A stretch of DNA of 40,243 bases, from assembly GCA_020847535.1 (NCBI GenBank), contig JADLBU010000088.1:1-40243 (forward strand), written 5' to 3'. Position 1 is the stretch's first letter. Each line of letters opens with the position of its first letter. The notes beneath the pieces are model-generated. The model had not been told where the DNA came from. It did not search any database and was given only the letters and a program-made list of their open reading frames with translations. Origin of the DNA: Phycisphaerales bacterium (GTDB lineage: Bacteria > Planctomycetota > Phycisphaerae > Phycisphaerales > UBA1924). A program made the position numbers and the translations under genes. Shown in pieces: positions 1 through 6,842 of the stretch.

Positions 1-68
1 GCGACCACCCGGCGCCGCAAGTCTTCCTGAGCCTCCGGCGGGAGCTTCCTTGCATCCGGTCTCTTCAT
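1..68 (-). CDS. IS630-family transposase, N-terminal fragment (runs off the window)
   Basis: Reading leftward from an ATG at 68-66, 22 residues are visible, beginning MKRPDARKLPPEAQEDLRRR. This DAR-K-L-PEA-E-LRRR opening matches the first helix of the DNA-binding helix-turn-helix found at the N-terminus of many IS630/Tc1-mariner-type transposases. The catalytic DDE domain would lie outside the window. A GAGGGATGAAG stretch just before the start could act as a ribosome binding site. The truncated sigma factor gene immediately upstream supports an insertion. The fragment is too short for a firm family call, so the assignment rests on the opening motif plus context. Confidence 0.55.
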   Translation of the reverse strand, partial: MKRPDARKLPPEAQEDLRRRVV

Positions 69-123
69 CCCTCATCATAGCCGAAGCCCAGTCGAATGTC
101 CACTAAATACGAGTCTGATTAGT
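1..123 (-). mobile_element. Left end of a putative IS630-like insertion sequence
   Basis: The sigma factor reading frame stops at 121-119 and homology ends there, about 50 bases before the transposase start. IS630 elements insert at TA dinucleotides and duplicate them. TA steps occur at the junction, on the minus strand GTTAC-TAATCAG. The element end is therefore placed near 119-124. The other end, its inverted repeat and the target duplication lie outside the window, so the boundary is inferred rather than shown. Confidence 0.4.
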
Positions 124-301
124 AACTCACGTTGATGGTCCGGCTTTCCAGATTCTGGATGTTCATGAGCCGGACGAAGACTTCCTGTGCGATGTCCTCG
201 GCGGTCGGCTGGTCCAAGGAGCGGCGCGCGAAGCAGTAGACTCTCTCGTAGTACTGCTCGAACAGGACGATGATCGGACGGCTGCACGGAATTGCTGGCA
301 T
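119..301 (-). pseudogene. ECF-type RNA polymerase sigma factor, truncated after region 2
   Basis: From an ATG at 301 the product is about 60 residues and contains a recognisable sigma-70 region 2: LFEQYYERVYCFARRSL, then AEDIAQEVFVRL, the core-binding and -10-recognition helix typical of ECF factors. It ends at a TAA directly after a Val-Ser-Tyr sequence, where intact family members continue into the linker and region 4. Region 4, which binds the -35 element, is missing, so the product should not work as a sigma factor. The transposase start lies about 50 bases further on, and insertion of an IS630-like element is the likely cause. The start could lie further upstream, because the reading frame is open to 373. 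Confidence 0.6.
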
Positions 302-670
302 GAGCCAAGCCTCCCTATACCGGTTCCACCGGCCCCTGATGCACGGGCAGGGCCACCACACCTGAACGCCCAAGCCATCCCTCCAGATGGCCTGACGTAG
401 GCGTCCATGACGAACGCACGCATCGGACTGTCACGCGATCCACCCGCGGAACGCACGGAGCGGGCACGGCGGCGGAAAGGCCAAGAACCGACCGACCCCC
501 ACAAGCCTGCACGAATCGCCACGAGTCTTCACAAACCCCCGCGGAGCCCCGTGAACACATGGGCCTCGCGAGTTTCCTCCACATCCACGGTCCACCACAG
601 ACCTTTGGACCTATCCGCCACCGCTGAGCCGGAAGACGTACCGGCTCGGATCAGGTGCGAGGATAATCCT

Positions 671-778
671 TGTGAAAAACCTGTCATTCGTGTAGAGGAA
701 TTGACCCTGACGCAGGTGAAAACCCTTTGGGCACAAAGAGTTGTTGTTTGGCGCAGGGGCGAAAGCCCTTGTGCATAA
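671..778. promoter_or_regulatory. Two DnaA-box-like sites
   Basis: Bases 770-778 read TGTGCATAA, the exact reverse complement of the DnaA box consensus TTATNCACA. Bases 671-679 read TGTGAAAAA, one mismatch from it. On the minus strand both continue as CACAAGG. No dnaA or dnaN gene, AT-rich unwinding region or larger box array is visible, so this may be a DnaA titration or regulatory site, or chance. Confidence 0.3.
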
Positions 779-997
779 CTCTGTCGGCGCGTGTGAATCG
801 GCGCGAGAGGGGCGAGTTCACGGGGGCTGACGCCGAACGCAACATCAATGAAATATGGAACTTACGAATCGATGCGCGGGCGATCGTCCGCGCGTGCGCC
901 GCGCAGCGCGTGACGTCCGCAACACCCTACATGTGCGGTTGCCGTGCTGTGTCTCTTGGGGAAAACCCCCAAAGTCTCCCGGGGTGAAGTGGGAATG

Positions 998-1023
998 AAA
1001 AAACCGCAAAAAGTCCAAAGCGG
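998..1023 (-). terminator. Weak candidate terminator for the gene at 1087-2175
   Basis: On the minus strand a 4-bp stem, CCGC (1023-1020) with GCGG (1007-1004), is followed by six T residues (1003-998). The stem is short and the loop is 12 bases, so the case rests mainly on the T-run and on the position about 65 bases after a minus-strand stop codon. Confidence 0.3.
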
Positions 1024-1086
1024 AACGGCAGCGCGGAGCTCGCGTGCTCGGTCTTGGCGCTTGTTGTCGGTTGGTGGCGCTTGGCG

Positions 1087-2175
1087 TTAGCGCGGAGTGG
1101 GAGGCGCGTGATCCGTCGGGGGCTGAACAGGCATCGGATCTGGCGTGGGTACCGGTGTGGAGGTGGGTGTGGGGGTAGGTTCGGGTGTTCCCTGTGCTTC
1201 TTCGCTGGCGAGCTTGGCGCCGATGTGGGGGAGGTACTCATCGCGATACCACTGCCACCAGCCGGGGCCGTCGTAGCCGAGGCCTTCGGTGGATCGCCCC
1301 CAGGCATCGGATGACATCCCGACGAGCACGGTGTGGATGATGGTGCGATGGGTGGTCACCACGGCATCCTGGATGCGGAGGATGACACCGGTGGTGAGCG
1401 TGCTAAGGGTGGGATCGAAGGCGACCGCGCTGTCACTGACGATGGGGGTCAGATCGCTGACGAAGGCGGTCTGGTTGCCGATGACGATGTAGGCGAGGTC
1501 TCCGCGGGGCTCGGCGACCGCCCCACCGCCGCCGCCGGGACCGCCAAACTGGGCGGTGATGAGCCAGGGGATCGCCTCGAAAAGGCTAAGAGATTCGGCG
1601 AGCCGGGCAGCGCCATCCATTTTCTCAGGGGAGCCCGAGCGGAGGGCCTGGTAGATCATGTACTTGATCTTCTGGGGGACGGGTTGTCCGGCGATGCGCT
1701 GGCGGACGCGATCGAGAGCTTCCTGGCGGATGACCTCATCGCGGTCGAAGGCGGCGATCCATGCGATGGTGACATCGCCTTCCTCGGTTTGTTGGTCCAT
1801 GAGGTGATCGAGGATCGCCAGCCGTACATCGTGCTGCTCGCGTTCGAAGATGCTGACGAGGGCGGGGTAGATGAGGGGATCGGTGTAGGTGCGGAGCTTG
1901 GCGATCCCTTCCTGGCGGATCTCGACTTTTCGCATGGATCCGAAGTGCTTGACGCGGAGCTTCTTGAGCTCGCGCTCCATGTCGGCCTTGCGCTTGCGGA
2001 GATCCTGATCGGTGATGAAGGAGTCATCGCCGGGGTCGGCGGAGGGGGAGGCGGGGGGCGGGGAAGAGGGGTTGGTAGAGCTTGGTTGGGGAACCTGGGC
2101 GAAGGTCTGGGCGGGGATCAGGATGAGGATGGAGAGGGGGAGGAGCGTGCGGATGTGCCGCGAGCGGGGGCTCAT
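1087..2175 (-). CDS. Secreted protein of unknown function, possible HEAT-like helical repeats
   Basis: A 362-residue protein. The ATG at 2175 is chosen because it gives a clean signal peptide (Arg-rich start, LLPLSILILIP core, AQTFAQ cleavage region) with GGAAGG upstream; the longer frame is only Pro/Arg-rich. After a Ser/Pro-rich linker comes a charged helical stretch (about residues 40-150). It includes YPALVSIFEREQHDVRLAIL and DRDEVIRQEALDRVRQRI, which resemble the paired helices of HEAT repeats. A glycine run (about 220-226) precedes a second region containing a W-W-Y cluster, GPGWWQWYRDEYLPH. The C-terminus is a Pro/Thr-rich tail of TPEPTPTP type, as in surface-exposed linkers. No enzyme motif is seen. 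Alternation of helical repeats suggests protein binding, but this is inference and no family is recognised. Confidence 0.7.
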   Translation of the reverse strand: MSPRSRHIRTLLPLSILILIPAQTFAQVPQPSSTNPSSPPPASPSADPGDDSFITDQDLRKRKADMERELKKLRVKHFGSMRKVEIRQEGIAKLRTYTDPLIYPALVSIFEREQHDVRLAILDHLMDQQTEEGDVTIAWIAAFDRDEVIRQEALDRVRQRIAGQPVPQKIKYMIYQALRSGSPEKMDGAARLAESLSLFEAIPWLITAQFGGPGGGGGAVAEPRGDLAYIVIGNQTAFVSDLTPIVSDSAVAFDPTLSTLTTGVILRIQDAVVTTHRTIIHTVLVGMSSDAWGRSTEGLGYDGPGWWQWYRDEYLPHIGAKLASEEAQGTPEPTPTPTSTPVPTPDPMPVQPPTDHAPPTPR

Positions 2176-2387
2176 GGTGCTGCCTTCCGGGACCGGGGAC
2201 TTGGGGGCCGTGGGGGGTCGTGTTTCTGGGCCTCGCCGGCTCGGCTTGGGAGCTTGGCGGGGGGGGTGGGGGTCGCCAATGGGCGACCGGGGGCCTGTCC
2301 GGTCCGCAGTAGATGGTACACGCGAGGGTGAGGGGGGTTCCCGGGGAACTGGGGGGTGGGTGGCGCAAAGTGGCAAACGGCGGTTTG

Positions 2388-2900
2388 TCACTTCGGCTCG
2401 AGCGTATCCGGTTCCGAATCGTACATTCTGCGTTGCACGCCCCGGATTGTGATCTCCCCGCCATGAATCTCGGTCATGGTTACGGTTCGACGAGCCGCAT
2501 CTAGGCTTGGCCGGAGAATGACATCGAAAGTATCGGCAGGCGATCCATCGGTCACTCCGTAATACAACGGCGACATGTTCGTGGTCGGATCGCGCGCGAT
2601 CCGCAGCGTCGTCCGACGGATGCGCACTGGCTCACCGCCGATCATCCAAAAAACATCGAACGCGAGATCAGCGGGGGGCTTTGCAGATACGTTAAACGTC
2701 CCAACCACATGAAAGCCATCGCCGAAAGACGACACATGTGCGACGGTATGTGGCTCGCTGAGACCAAAGCCGGGATCAAGCAGCTGTTGCTCGATCGCAG
2801 GATCGTAGTTGACTTCAATCGTGTCAAAGCCATCTGGCACGACTTCGACCGGAGCAGAGAACTCTGCACGCCAAACATGCAGCGGCTCTCCCCTTGGCAC
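2388..2900 (-). CDS. Hypothetical protein, start uncertain
   Basis: The minus-strand frame is open from 3149 to the stop at 2388. Only about the last 170 residues look like a folded protein, for example EPLHVWRAEF, FDTIEVNYDPAIEQQLLD and FDVFWMIGGEPVRIRRTTL. The first 80 residues translate low-complexity spacer DNA. A GTG at 2900 would give a 170-residue product but has no ribosome binding site. The gene may therefore be 5'-truncated, or may start at an unrecognised codon. No family is recognised. It lacks a signal peptide in the form given. It lies between the secreted protein at 1087-2175 and the HAF-repeat gene, all on the same strand. Confidence 0.45.
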   Translation of the reverse strand: MPRGEPLHVWRAEFSAPVEVVPDGFDTIEVNYDPAIEQQLLDPGFGLSEPHTVAHVSSFGDGFHVVGTFNVSAKPPADLAFDVFWMIGGEPVRIRRTTLRIARDPTTNMSPLYYGVTDGSPADTFDVILRPSLDAARRTVTMTEIHGGEITIRGVQRRMYDSEPDTLEPK

Positions 2901-3079
2901 GATGTCATGGGGACTTTGCGGCGGGGGCCAGTGCGGAGTGGTTGTGCGTGGTGAGCGCGGAGGTGTCGGGTTGTTGGTGATCGATGAGGTTGGTGGGCTT
3001 GGGATGGATGGAGGAAACCCACCCCAGCCCCTCCCTCGGGGAGGAGTCCGAAGAGGACCGACCGCTGGCGCGGTTCGGC

Positions 3080-3122
3080 TCAGAAAGAAATGCGGCCGCA
3101 GGGCGTGGAGCGCTGCGGCCGC
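3080..3122 (-). terminator. Rho-independent terminator after the HAF-repeat gene
   Basis: A perfect 10-bp inverted repeat, GCGGCCGCAG (3092-3101) with CTGCGGCCGC (3113-3122), encloses an 11-base loop. On the minus strand it is followed by a T-rich stretch, ATTTCTTTCTG (3091-3081). It lies 75-105 bases downstream of the minus-strand gene ending at 3198. A second hairpin, CCTCCC-TCG-GGGAGG, lies at 3030-3044. Confidence 0.6.
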
Positions 3123-3144
3123 GGGGGGAGAGCGGTTGGAAGAA

Positions 3145-3183
3145 GTCACGGAGCGACGGAGTCACGGAGTCACGAAGTCAGGG
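3145..3183. repeat. Short degenerate tandem repeat, GTCACGGA type
   Basis: The units GTCACGGA, GCGACGGA, GTCACGGA, GTCACGAA and GTCAGGGA follow each other at 8-base spacing. The array sits between the stop of the HAF-repeat gene (3198) and its terminator. It has no coding sense and looks like one of the short spacer repeats found elsewhere in this window. Confidence 0.6.
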
Positions 3184-3197
3184 AGTGCAAAGCCGGG

Positions 3198-4319
3198 TCA
3201 GCGGCGGCGGCGGAGGATCGCGGGGGCGATAAGAAGGGCGAGGAGGCTCCCGGAGGGGGCGGGGACGGTGGCGATCCAGCCGGTGTAGGCGTTGGCAACG
3301 GTGTCGTAGGCCTGGCCGCCGATGGTGAGGCCATCGGCGGAGATGGTGGTGACGGAGATGATGAGCTGGTTGTCGGGAACGATGACGCCGGCGGCGGCGA
3401 GGTAGTCGGCGAGGAAGATCATGCCGGTGGCCTCGGTCCAGACGATGGGGCGAATGGAATCGAAGAAGCGATCCCCGGACCAGCCGACGACGATGCCGGT
3501 GTCGGAAATGTCGGTCGCGTAGCTCTCGATGAGGCCGAAGTCATCGGGGCCGATGGCGCCGAGGTTGATGGGGCCGGTGTCATCGGAGTAGAGGAAGGCT
3601 CGCTGGTTGCCGCCGGTGATGGTGGCGCCGCCGACGATCCACTTGCCATCGCTGGTGACGCTCTGGGCTTCGCCGGCCCAGTCATCCTCGTGGCCGAGGA
3701 AGAGATCGACGGGAGCGCCGTTGACCCAGCGGGCAGCGCGACGCATGCCGAAGTCGGGGTGCTCGTAGAAGCCGACGGTGGTCGAGCCATCGGCGGAGAT
3801 GCTGGTGGCGCGGCTGGAGGAGTTGGCGGGCTTGCCGAGGCCGACCATGCCATCGGCGCTGGTCCACTTGAAGGCCTCAGCGCGGTAGTTGGTGTGCCAG
3901 CCCAGGCCGACGACGGTCGAGCCATCGCCGCTGACGCCCCAGCCGGTGCTGAGCTCCTCACCATCGGGAGCGGTCTGGCCGGGGAGGCCGCCGAGGTTGG
4001 TCCATGACCAGTTCTGCCAGCGAGCTGCGCTGAAGAGGCCGGTGTCATCGGCGACCGCGGAGACGATGGTGTTGCCATCGGCGGAGACGGCGGCGGTGAA
4101 GGTGTGGAAGTAGCTCTGGGGGCTGATGAGGCTGGTGCCATCGCTGGTGGCCCAGCGGAAGACAGCGCCATCGGAGACCCCGACGGCGACCGAGCCGTTC
4201 GCGGAGAGATCGAAGACGGAGGTGGGTCCGGCGGATTGGGCGATCACTTTGAATTCGTTGGCGGCGGCAAGGCCTGAGAGCGAGGCAAGGGTGGTGATCG
4301 CGGTGAGGATGTTTCTCAT
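3198..4319 (-). CDS. Secreted HAF-repeat protein with exosortase-type C-terminal tail
   Basis: A 373-residue protein. The ATG at 4319 is preceded by CCGGAGAGTCAC, a good ribosome binding site, and starts a signal peptide (MRNILTAITTLASLSGLAAA). The body is built of about seven repeats of roughly 45 residues with the pattern D-G-ST-V-VG...A-RW...DLG. Examples are VSGDGSTVVGLGWH, ISADGSTTVGFYEH, DISDTGIVVGWSGDR and ISADGLTIGGQAY. This is the extracellular HAF-repeat pattern, expected to fold as a beta-propeller. The C-terminus, VPAPSGSLLALLIAPAILRR plus two Arg, is a planctomycete-style PEP-CTERM signal: a Pro motif, a membrane helix and an Arg cluster. It marks export and cleavage by an exosortase/archaeosortase-type system. 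No enzymatic residues are evident. The role is probably at the cell surface or in the extracellular matrix. Confidence 0.85.
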   Translation of the reverse strand: MRNILTAITTLASLSGLAAANEFKVIAQSAGPTSVFDLSANGSVAVGVSDGAVFRWATSDGTSLISPQSYFHTFTAAVSADGNTIVSAVADDTGLFSAARWQNWSWTNLGGLPGQTAPDGEELSTGWGVSGDGSTVVGLGWHTNYRAEAFKWTSADGMVGLGKPANSSSRATSISADGSTTVGFYEHPDFGMRRAARWVNGAPVDLFLGHEDDWAGEAQSVTSDGKWIVGGATITGGNQRAFLYSDDTGPINLGAIGPDDFGLIESYATDISDTGIVVGWSGDRFFDSIRPIVWTEATGMIFLADYLAAAGVIVPDNQLIISVTTISADGLTIGGQAYDTVANAYTGWIATVPAPSGSLLALLIAPAILRRRR

Positions 4320-4563
4320 GTGACTCTCCGGTTGGGCGCTGTGTCGGTGGGATACAAGTGCATCGCCACGCCCGTAGATGCGCAGGTCGCGGGGCTGGTT
4401 CTGCATGTACGTGGGGAATTGGGAGTGGATTCCCCCTGGTGGACTTTCCACGACATTTTCTCCATAGAAAACTTTGCGCAAGTGGTTTGGGTCGATGAAT
4501 GCTGTAGAATGGAGCTGAAAGGCCATTCGGCCACCATTTGTTTGGATTTTGATAGGATTATCG

Positions 4564-5811
4564 ATGTCGCCACAGGTACAACAGTTGACGATTCCGGCGG
4601 AGGGCAAGGCGGCGGTGGTCTCGCTTCGGCGGACGTTCGCGGACGTGCTGGCGAGCGTGGGGGCGGACATCACGCAGCCGCAGGAGATCTCGCGTCGATT
4701 CGGGCTGGACAAGACGCTGACGTGGCGGATCGCGCGGCTGGTGCGGGAGGAGGATGCGGGTGAGGCAATCTCGCACATGCCGCGCAAGCCGAGCGTGAAG
4801 ATCTTCGTGAAGATGATGGCCAGGTACGGGGCATCGGCGGGCCGGCTGGATGAGCTGCTGCACGGGATCGATGAGTTCGAGCGGTTCGTCGAAGGGTACT
4901 CGGGCGATCGCGAGACGCTGGATGCGATGATCCACGGGGCGGCGAAGCGCGTGGCGGCCGAGAAGCGGATGGAGGCGTTCCGCAAGGGTGGGTTTCAATC
5001 GAACTGCGCGGTGTGGGGGATCCGGGCGCGGGTGCATCTGTCCATCAGCGTGCTGGTCCCGGGGTCTGAGCCGGGGCTGCTGTCGGCGGGGATCGTGTGC
5101 GGGCTGATCGATCTGTTCCGGCTGCGAGCGGATGTGCCGTGGGCGGTGGCATCGGCGGTTGCGTGGGACAGCGCGGGGCTGCCGGCGGCGGATCGGCTGG
5201 GGACACCGTTGCCGCTGCACCCCGAGGGGCTGTTCAACGGGGTTCCGCTGTTGCCGCAGTTCTGCTCTCAACCGACACCAGCGCTGCGGACGGTTCGCGT
5301 TCCCAACGGGCACAGCCGCTTTGAACTTGAAGGAGGACCGGAGGGAACGGGATCCGCATCGACGGTGCTGCTGGGATGGAAGTGGCCGGGGCAGCTATCG
5401 ATGTACGCGAGCCGGCCGGGGGAGATCGGCGAGCACGGTTGTCACCTCTCGACGCCGGCGGAGCTGTATATCAGCGATCTGTTTGTTCACCGCTCGCTGA
5501 CGTTTGCTCGCGATCCGGTTGCGCGGGTGTACAGCGAAATGCCCGGTGGGCCGCGATACCCGAGCGAGGGTCGTGAGGTGGGGCTGTTGCCGATGCCCGA
5601 GCGCGTCGCGGATCTGGGCGTGGGCCCCCCGGACACGACGACGCCGGAGATCCGGAATTACACGGAGATATTTGAGTTCGCCGCGGCGGCGATGGGGTTC
5701 GGCGTGAACGACTTCCAGGGGTATCGCTACCGGCTCGGGTACCCGCCGATCCCGGTGCTCGCGGTGCTGCAGCATCCGTTGGTGGCAGCGCCGCCGACGG
5801 CGCAGGCGTGA
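4564..5811 (+). CDS. Helix-turn-helix protein of unknown function (415 aa)
   Basis: The ATG at 4564 follows GATAGGATTATCG, a reasonable ribosome binding site; a TTG at 4549 would add five residues. Residues about 15-65 form a probable DNA-binding segment, with a helical FADVLASVGADITQPQEISRRF-like stretch leading into LDKTLTWRIARLVREED, which resembles a winged-helix recognition helix. The remaining 350 residues are a soluble mixed alpha/beta region with no transmembrane helices and no motif I recognise. Tryptophan and Gly/Pro content is high in the second half. It is divergent from the HAF-repeat gene, separated by 244 bases, and ends four bases before the convergent SPOR lipoprotein gene. 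A transcriptional regulator with a large sensing or oligomerisation domain is a reasonable guess, not shown. Confidence 0.7.
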   Translation: MSPQVQQLTIPAEGKAAVVSLRRTFADVLASVGADITQPQEISRRFGLDKTLTWRIARLVREEDAGEAISHMPRKPSVKIFVKMMARYGASAGRLDELLHGIDEFERFVEGYSGDRETLDAMIHGAAKRVAAEKRMEAFRKGGFQSNCAVWGIRARVHLSISVLVPGSEPGLLSAGIVCGLIDLFRLRADVPWAVASAVAWDSAGLPAADRLGTPLPLHPEGLFNGVPLLPQFCSQPTPALRTVRVPNGHSRFELEGGPEGTGSASTVLLGWKWPGQLSMYASRPGEIGEHGCHLSTPAELYISDLFVHRSLTFARDPVARVYSEMPGGPRYPSEGREVGLLPMPERVADLGVGPPDTTTPEIRNYTEIFEFAAAAMGFGVNDFQGYRYRLGYPPIPVLAVLQHPLVAAPPTAQA

Positions 5812-5815
5812 GGGA

Positions 5816-6697
5816 TCAACTGCCGACGGGTGTGACGATGGCGCCGGGGAAGGAAGCTTTGACACGATCGGCATCGGGGCGGGCGTTGAATGTGCCGACG
5901 CGGACGGTGTAGAGGATCTTGCCGTTGCGGTAGGCGGGGACCATGTGGGGCGCGCCCAGGTTGAGGCGGGCGGATTGGGAGCGGGTCTTGGCGATGTGCT
6001 GCTGGGCTTTCTGTGGTGAGCTGAAGGCGGCGAGCTGGAGGGTGAAGGGGCCCTTGGCCTGGGCGGGGGTGGGCCTGGCGCTGGATGTGGGTGTGGGGCC
6101 GTGGCCGGCGATCCTGTCGCTGATATCGGTGCGGAGTTCGCTGTCGTTCTTGACGAGGCCGGCAGCACGGCGATAGGAGCCGAGCGCATCGGACTCGTTG
6201 TTCTGCGCGCGGTGTGCATCGCCGGCGTAGAGGGCGCAGCGGGCGGCTTCATCTCCCATGAGTGCGAGCGAGGCTTCGCCCAGGAGGGCGGCAGCGCTGG
6301 TCATGTTGCCCTTGTCCATGGCGATCAGGCCGAGATTGGCCTGGGCCTTGCCGCGGATGAGCGGATCGGAGGAATCGACGGCCCTGTTGAGCCATCGCTC
6401 GGCATCGATGGGCTTGTCCATCGCGTAGGCGGCCTCGCCGGCGATCAGGTTGGCTTGCTCGCGTTCGGCGGCGGAGAGGCTCTGGTTGCCTGCGGCGGCG
6501 GTGGCGCCGGCGTACGCGGAACCGTAATTGCCTGCGGTGTAGTCCTCGACGAAGGTGAGGCGATCATTGGGTTTGGTGGAGGAAGTCGAGGTGCAGCCGC
6601 CCGTGGCGAGGGTGAGCGCTGCCGCGGCGGCGAGCAGTGCGATCGCGTGTTGGATTCGGGTGCGCGCTGTGATGACTTGTTTGATGAGCCGAGGCAT
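5816..6697 (-). CDS. SPOR-domain lipoprotein with TPR-like repeats
   Basis: A 293-residue protein. The ATG at 6697 gives a lipoprotein signal: Arg-rich start, AIALLAAAAALTLATGGC with the lipobox ATGGC, and lipidated Cys near residue 34. Residues about 45-200 are Ala-rich paired helices (EREQANLIAGEAAYAMDKPI, KAQANLGLIAMDKGNMTSAA, CALYAGDAHRAQNNESDALG) that follow the tetratricopeptide spacing. After a Pro/Thr linker, residues about 220-293 read PFTLQLAAFSS...A...VRVGTF, the beta-alpha-beta core of a SPOR domain. SPOR domains bind denuded septal peptidoglycan, so this protein probably sits at the envelope and associates with the division site. The gene overlaps no neighbour but ends four bases from the convergent gene at 5811. 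Confidence 0.85.
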   Translation of the reverse strand: MPRLIKQVITARTRIQHAIALLAAAAALTLATGGCTSTSSTKPNDRLTFVEDYTAGNYGSAYAGATAAAGNQSLSAAEREQANLIAGEAAYAMDKPIDAERWLNRAVDSSDPLIRGKAQANLGLIAMDKGNMTSAAALLGEASLALMGDEAARCALYAGDAHRAQNNESDALGSYRRAAGLVKNDSELRTDISDRIAGHGPTPTSSARPTPAQAKGPFTLQLAAFSSPQKAQQHIAKTRSQSARLNLGAPHMVPAYRNGKILYTVRVGTFNARPDADRVKASFPGAIVTPVGS

Positions 6698-6842
6698 TGT
6701 CAATTGCTCCGATCCCTGCCGTATTCGCCCCACGGGAACGCACCCTCAGGCGGGGCCGGCGCGATCCTGCTGGGCCTCGTAGCATATCGGCCCTACCGGG
6801 GGTGCTTGGCTGAAAGTTCGCATCGGCCCGAGGTTTTGAGCC

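Larger units (their letters stand above)
302..1086. other. Long intergenic region, no convincing gene
   Basis: About 785 bases. The open frames here are Arg/Pro-rich, lack recognisable domains and look like chance readings of GC-rich DNA. The stretch contains two DnaA-box-like sites (671-679 and 770-778). It also contains a small TTGGGG/CCCCAA hairpin near 959-975 and an A-rich stretch at 998-1003 that may end the gene to the right. The part next to 302 should hold the promoter of the broken sigma factor gene, but no clear -35/-10 pair is visible. Confidence 0.6.

Noticed and set aside
407..778. A 123-residue plus-strand frame in the left intergenic region
   Set aside because: Arg/Pro-rich, no domain, no ribosome binding site and it runs through the DnaA-box-like site.
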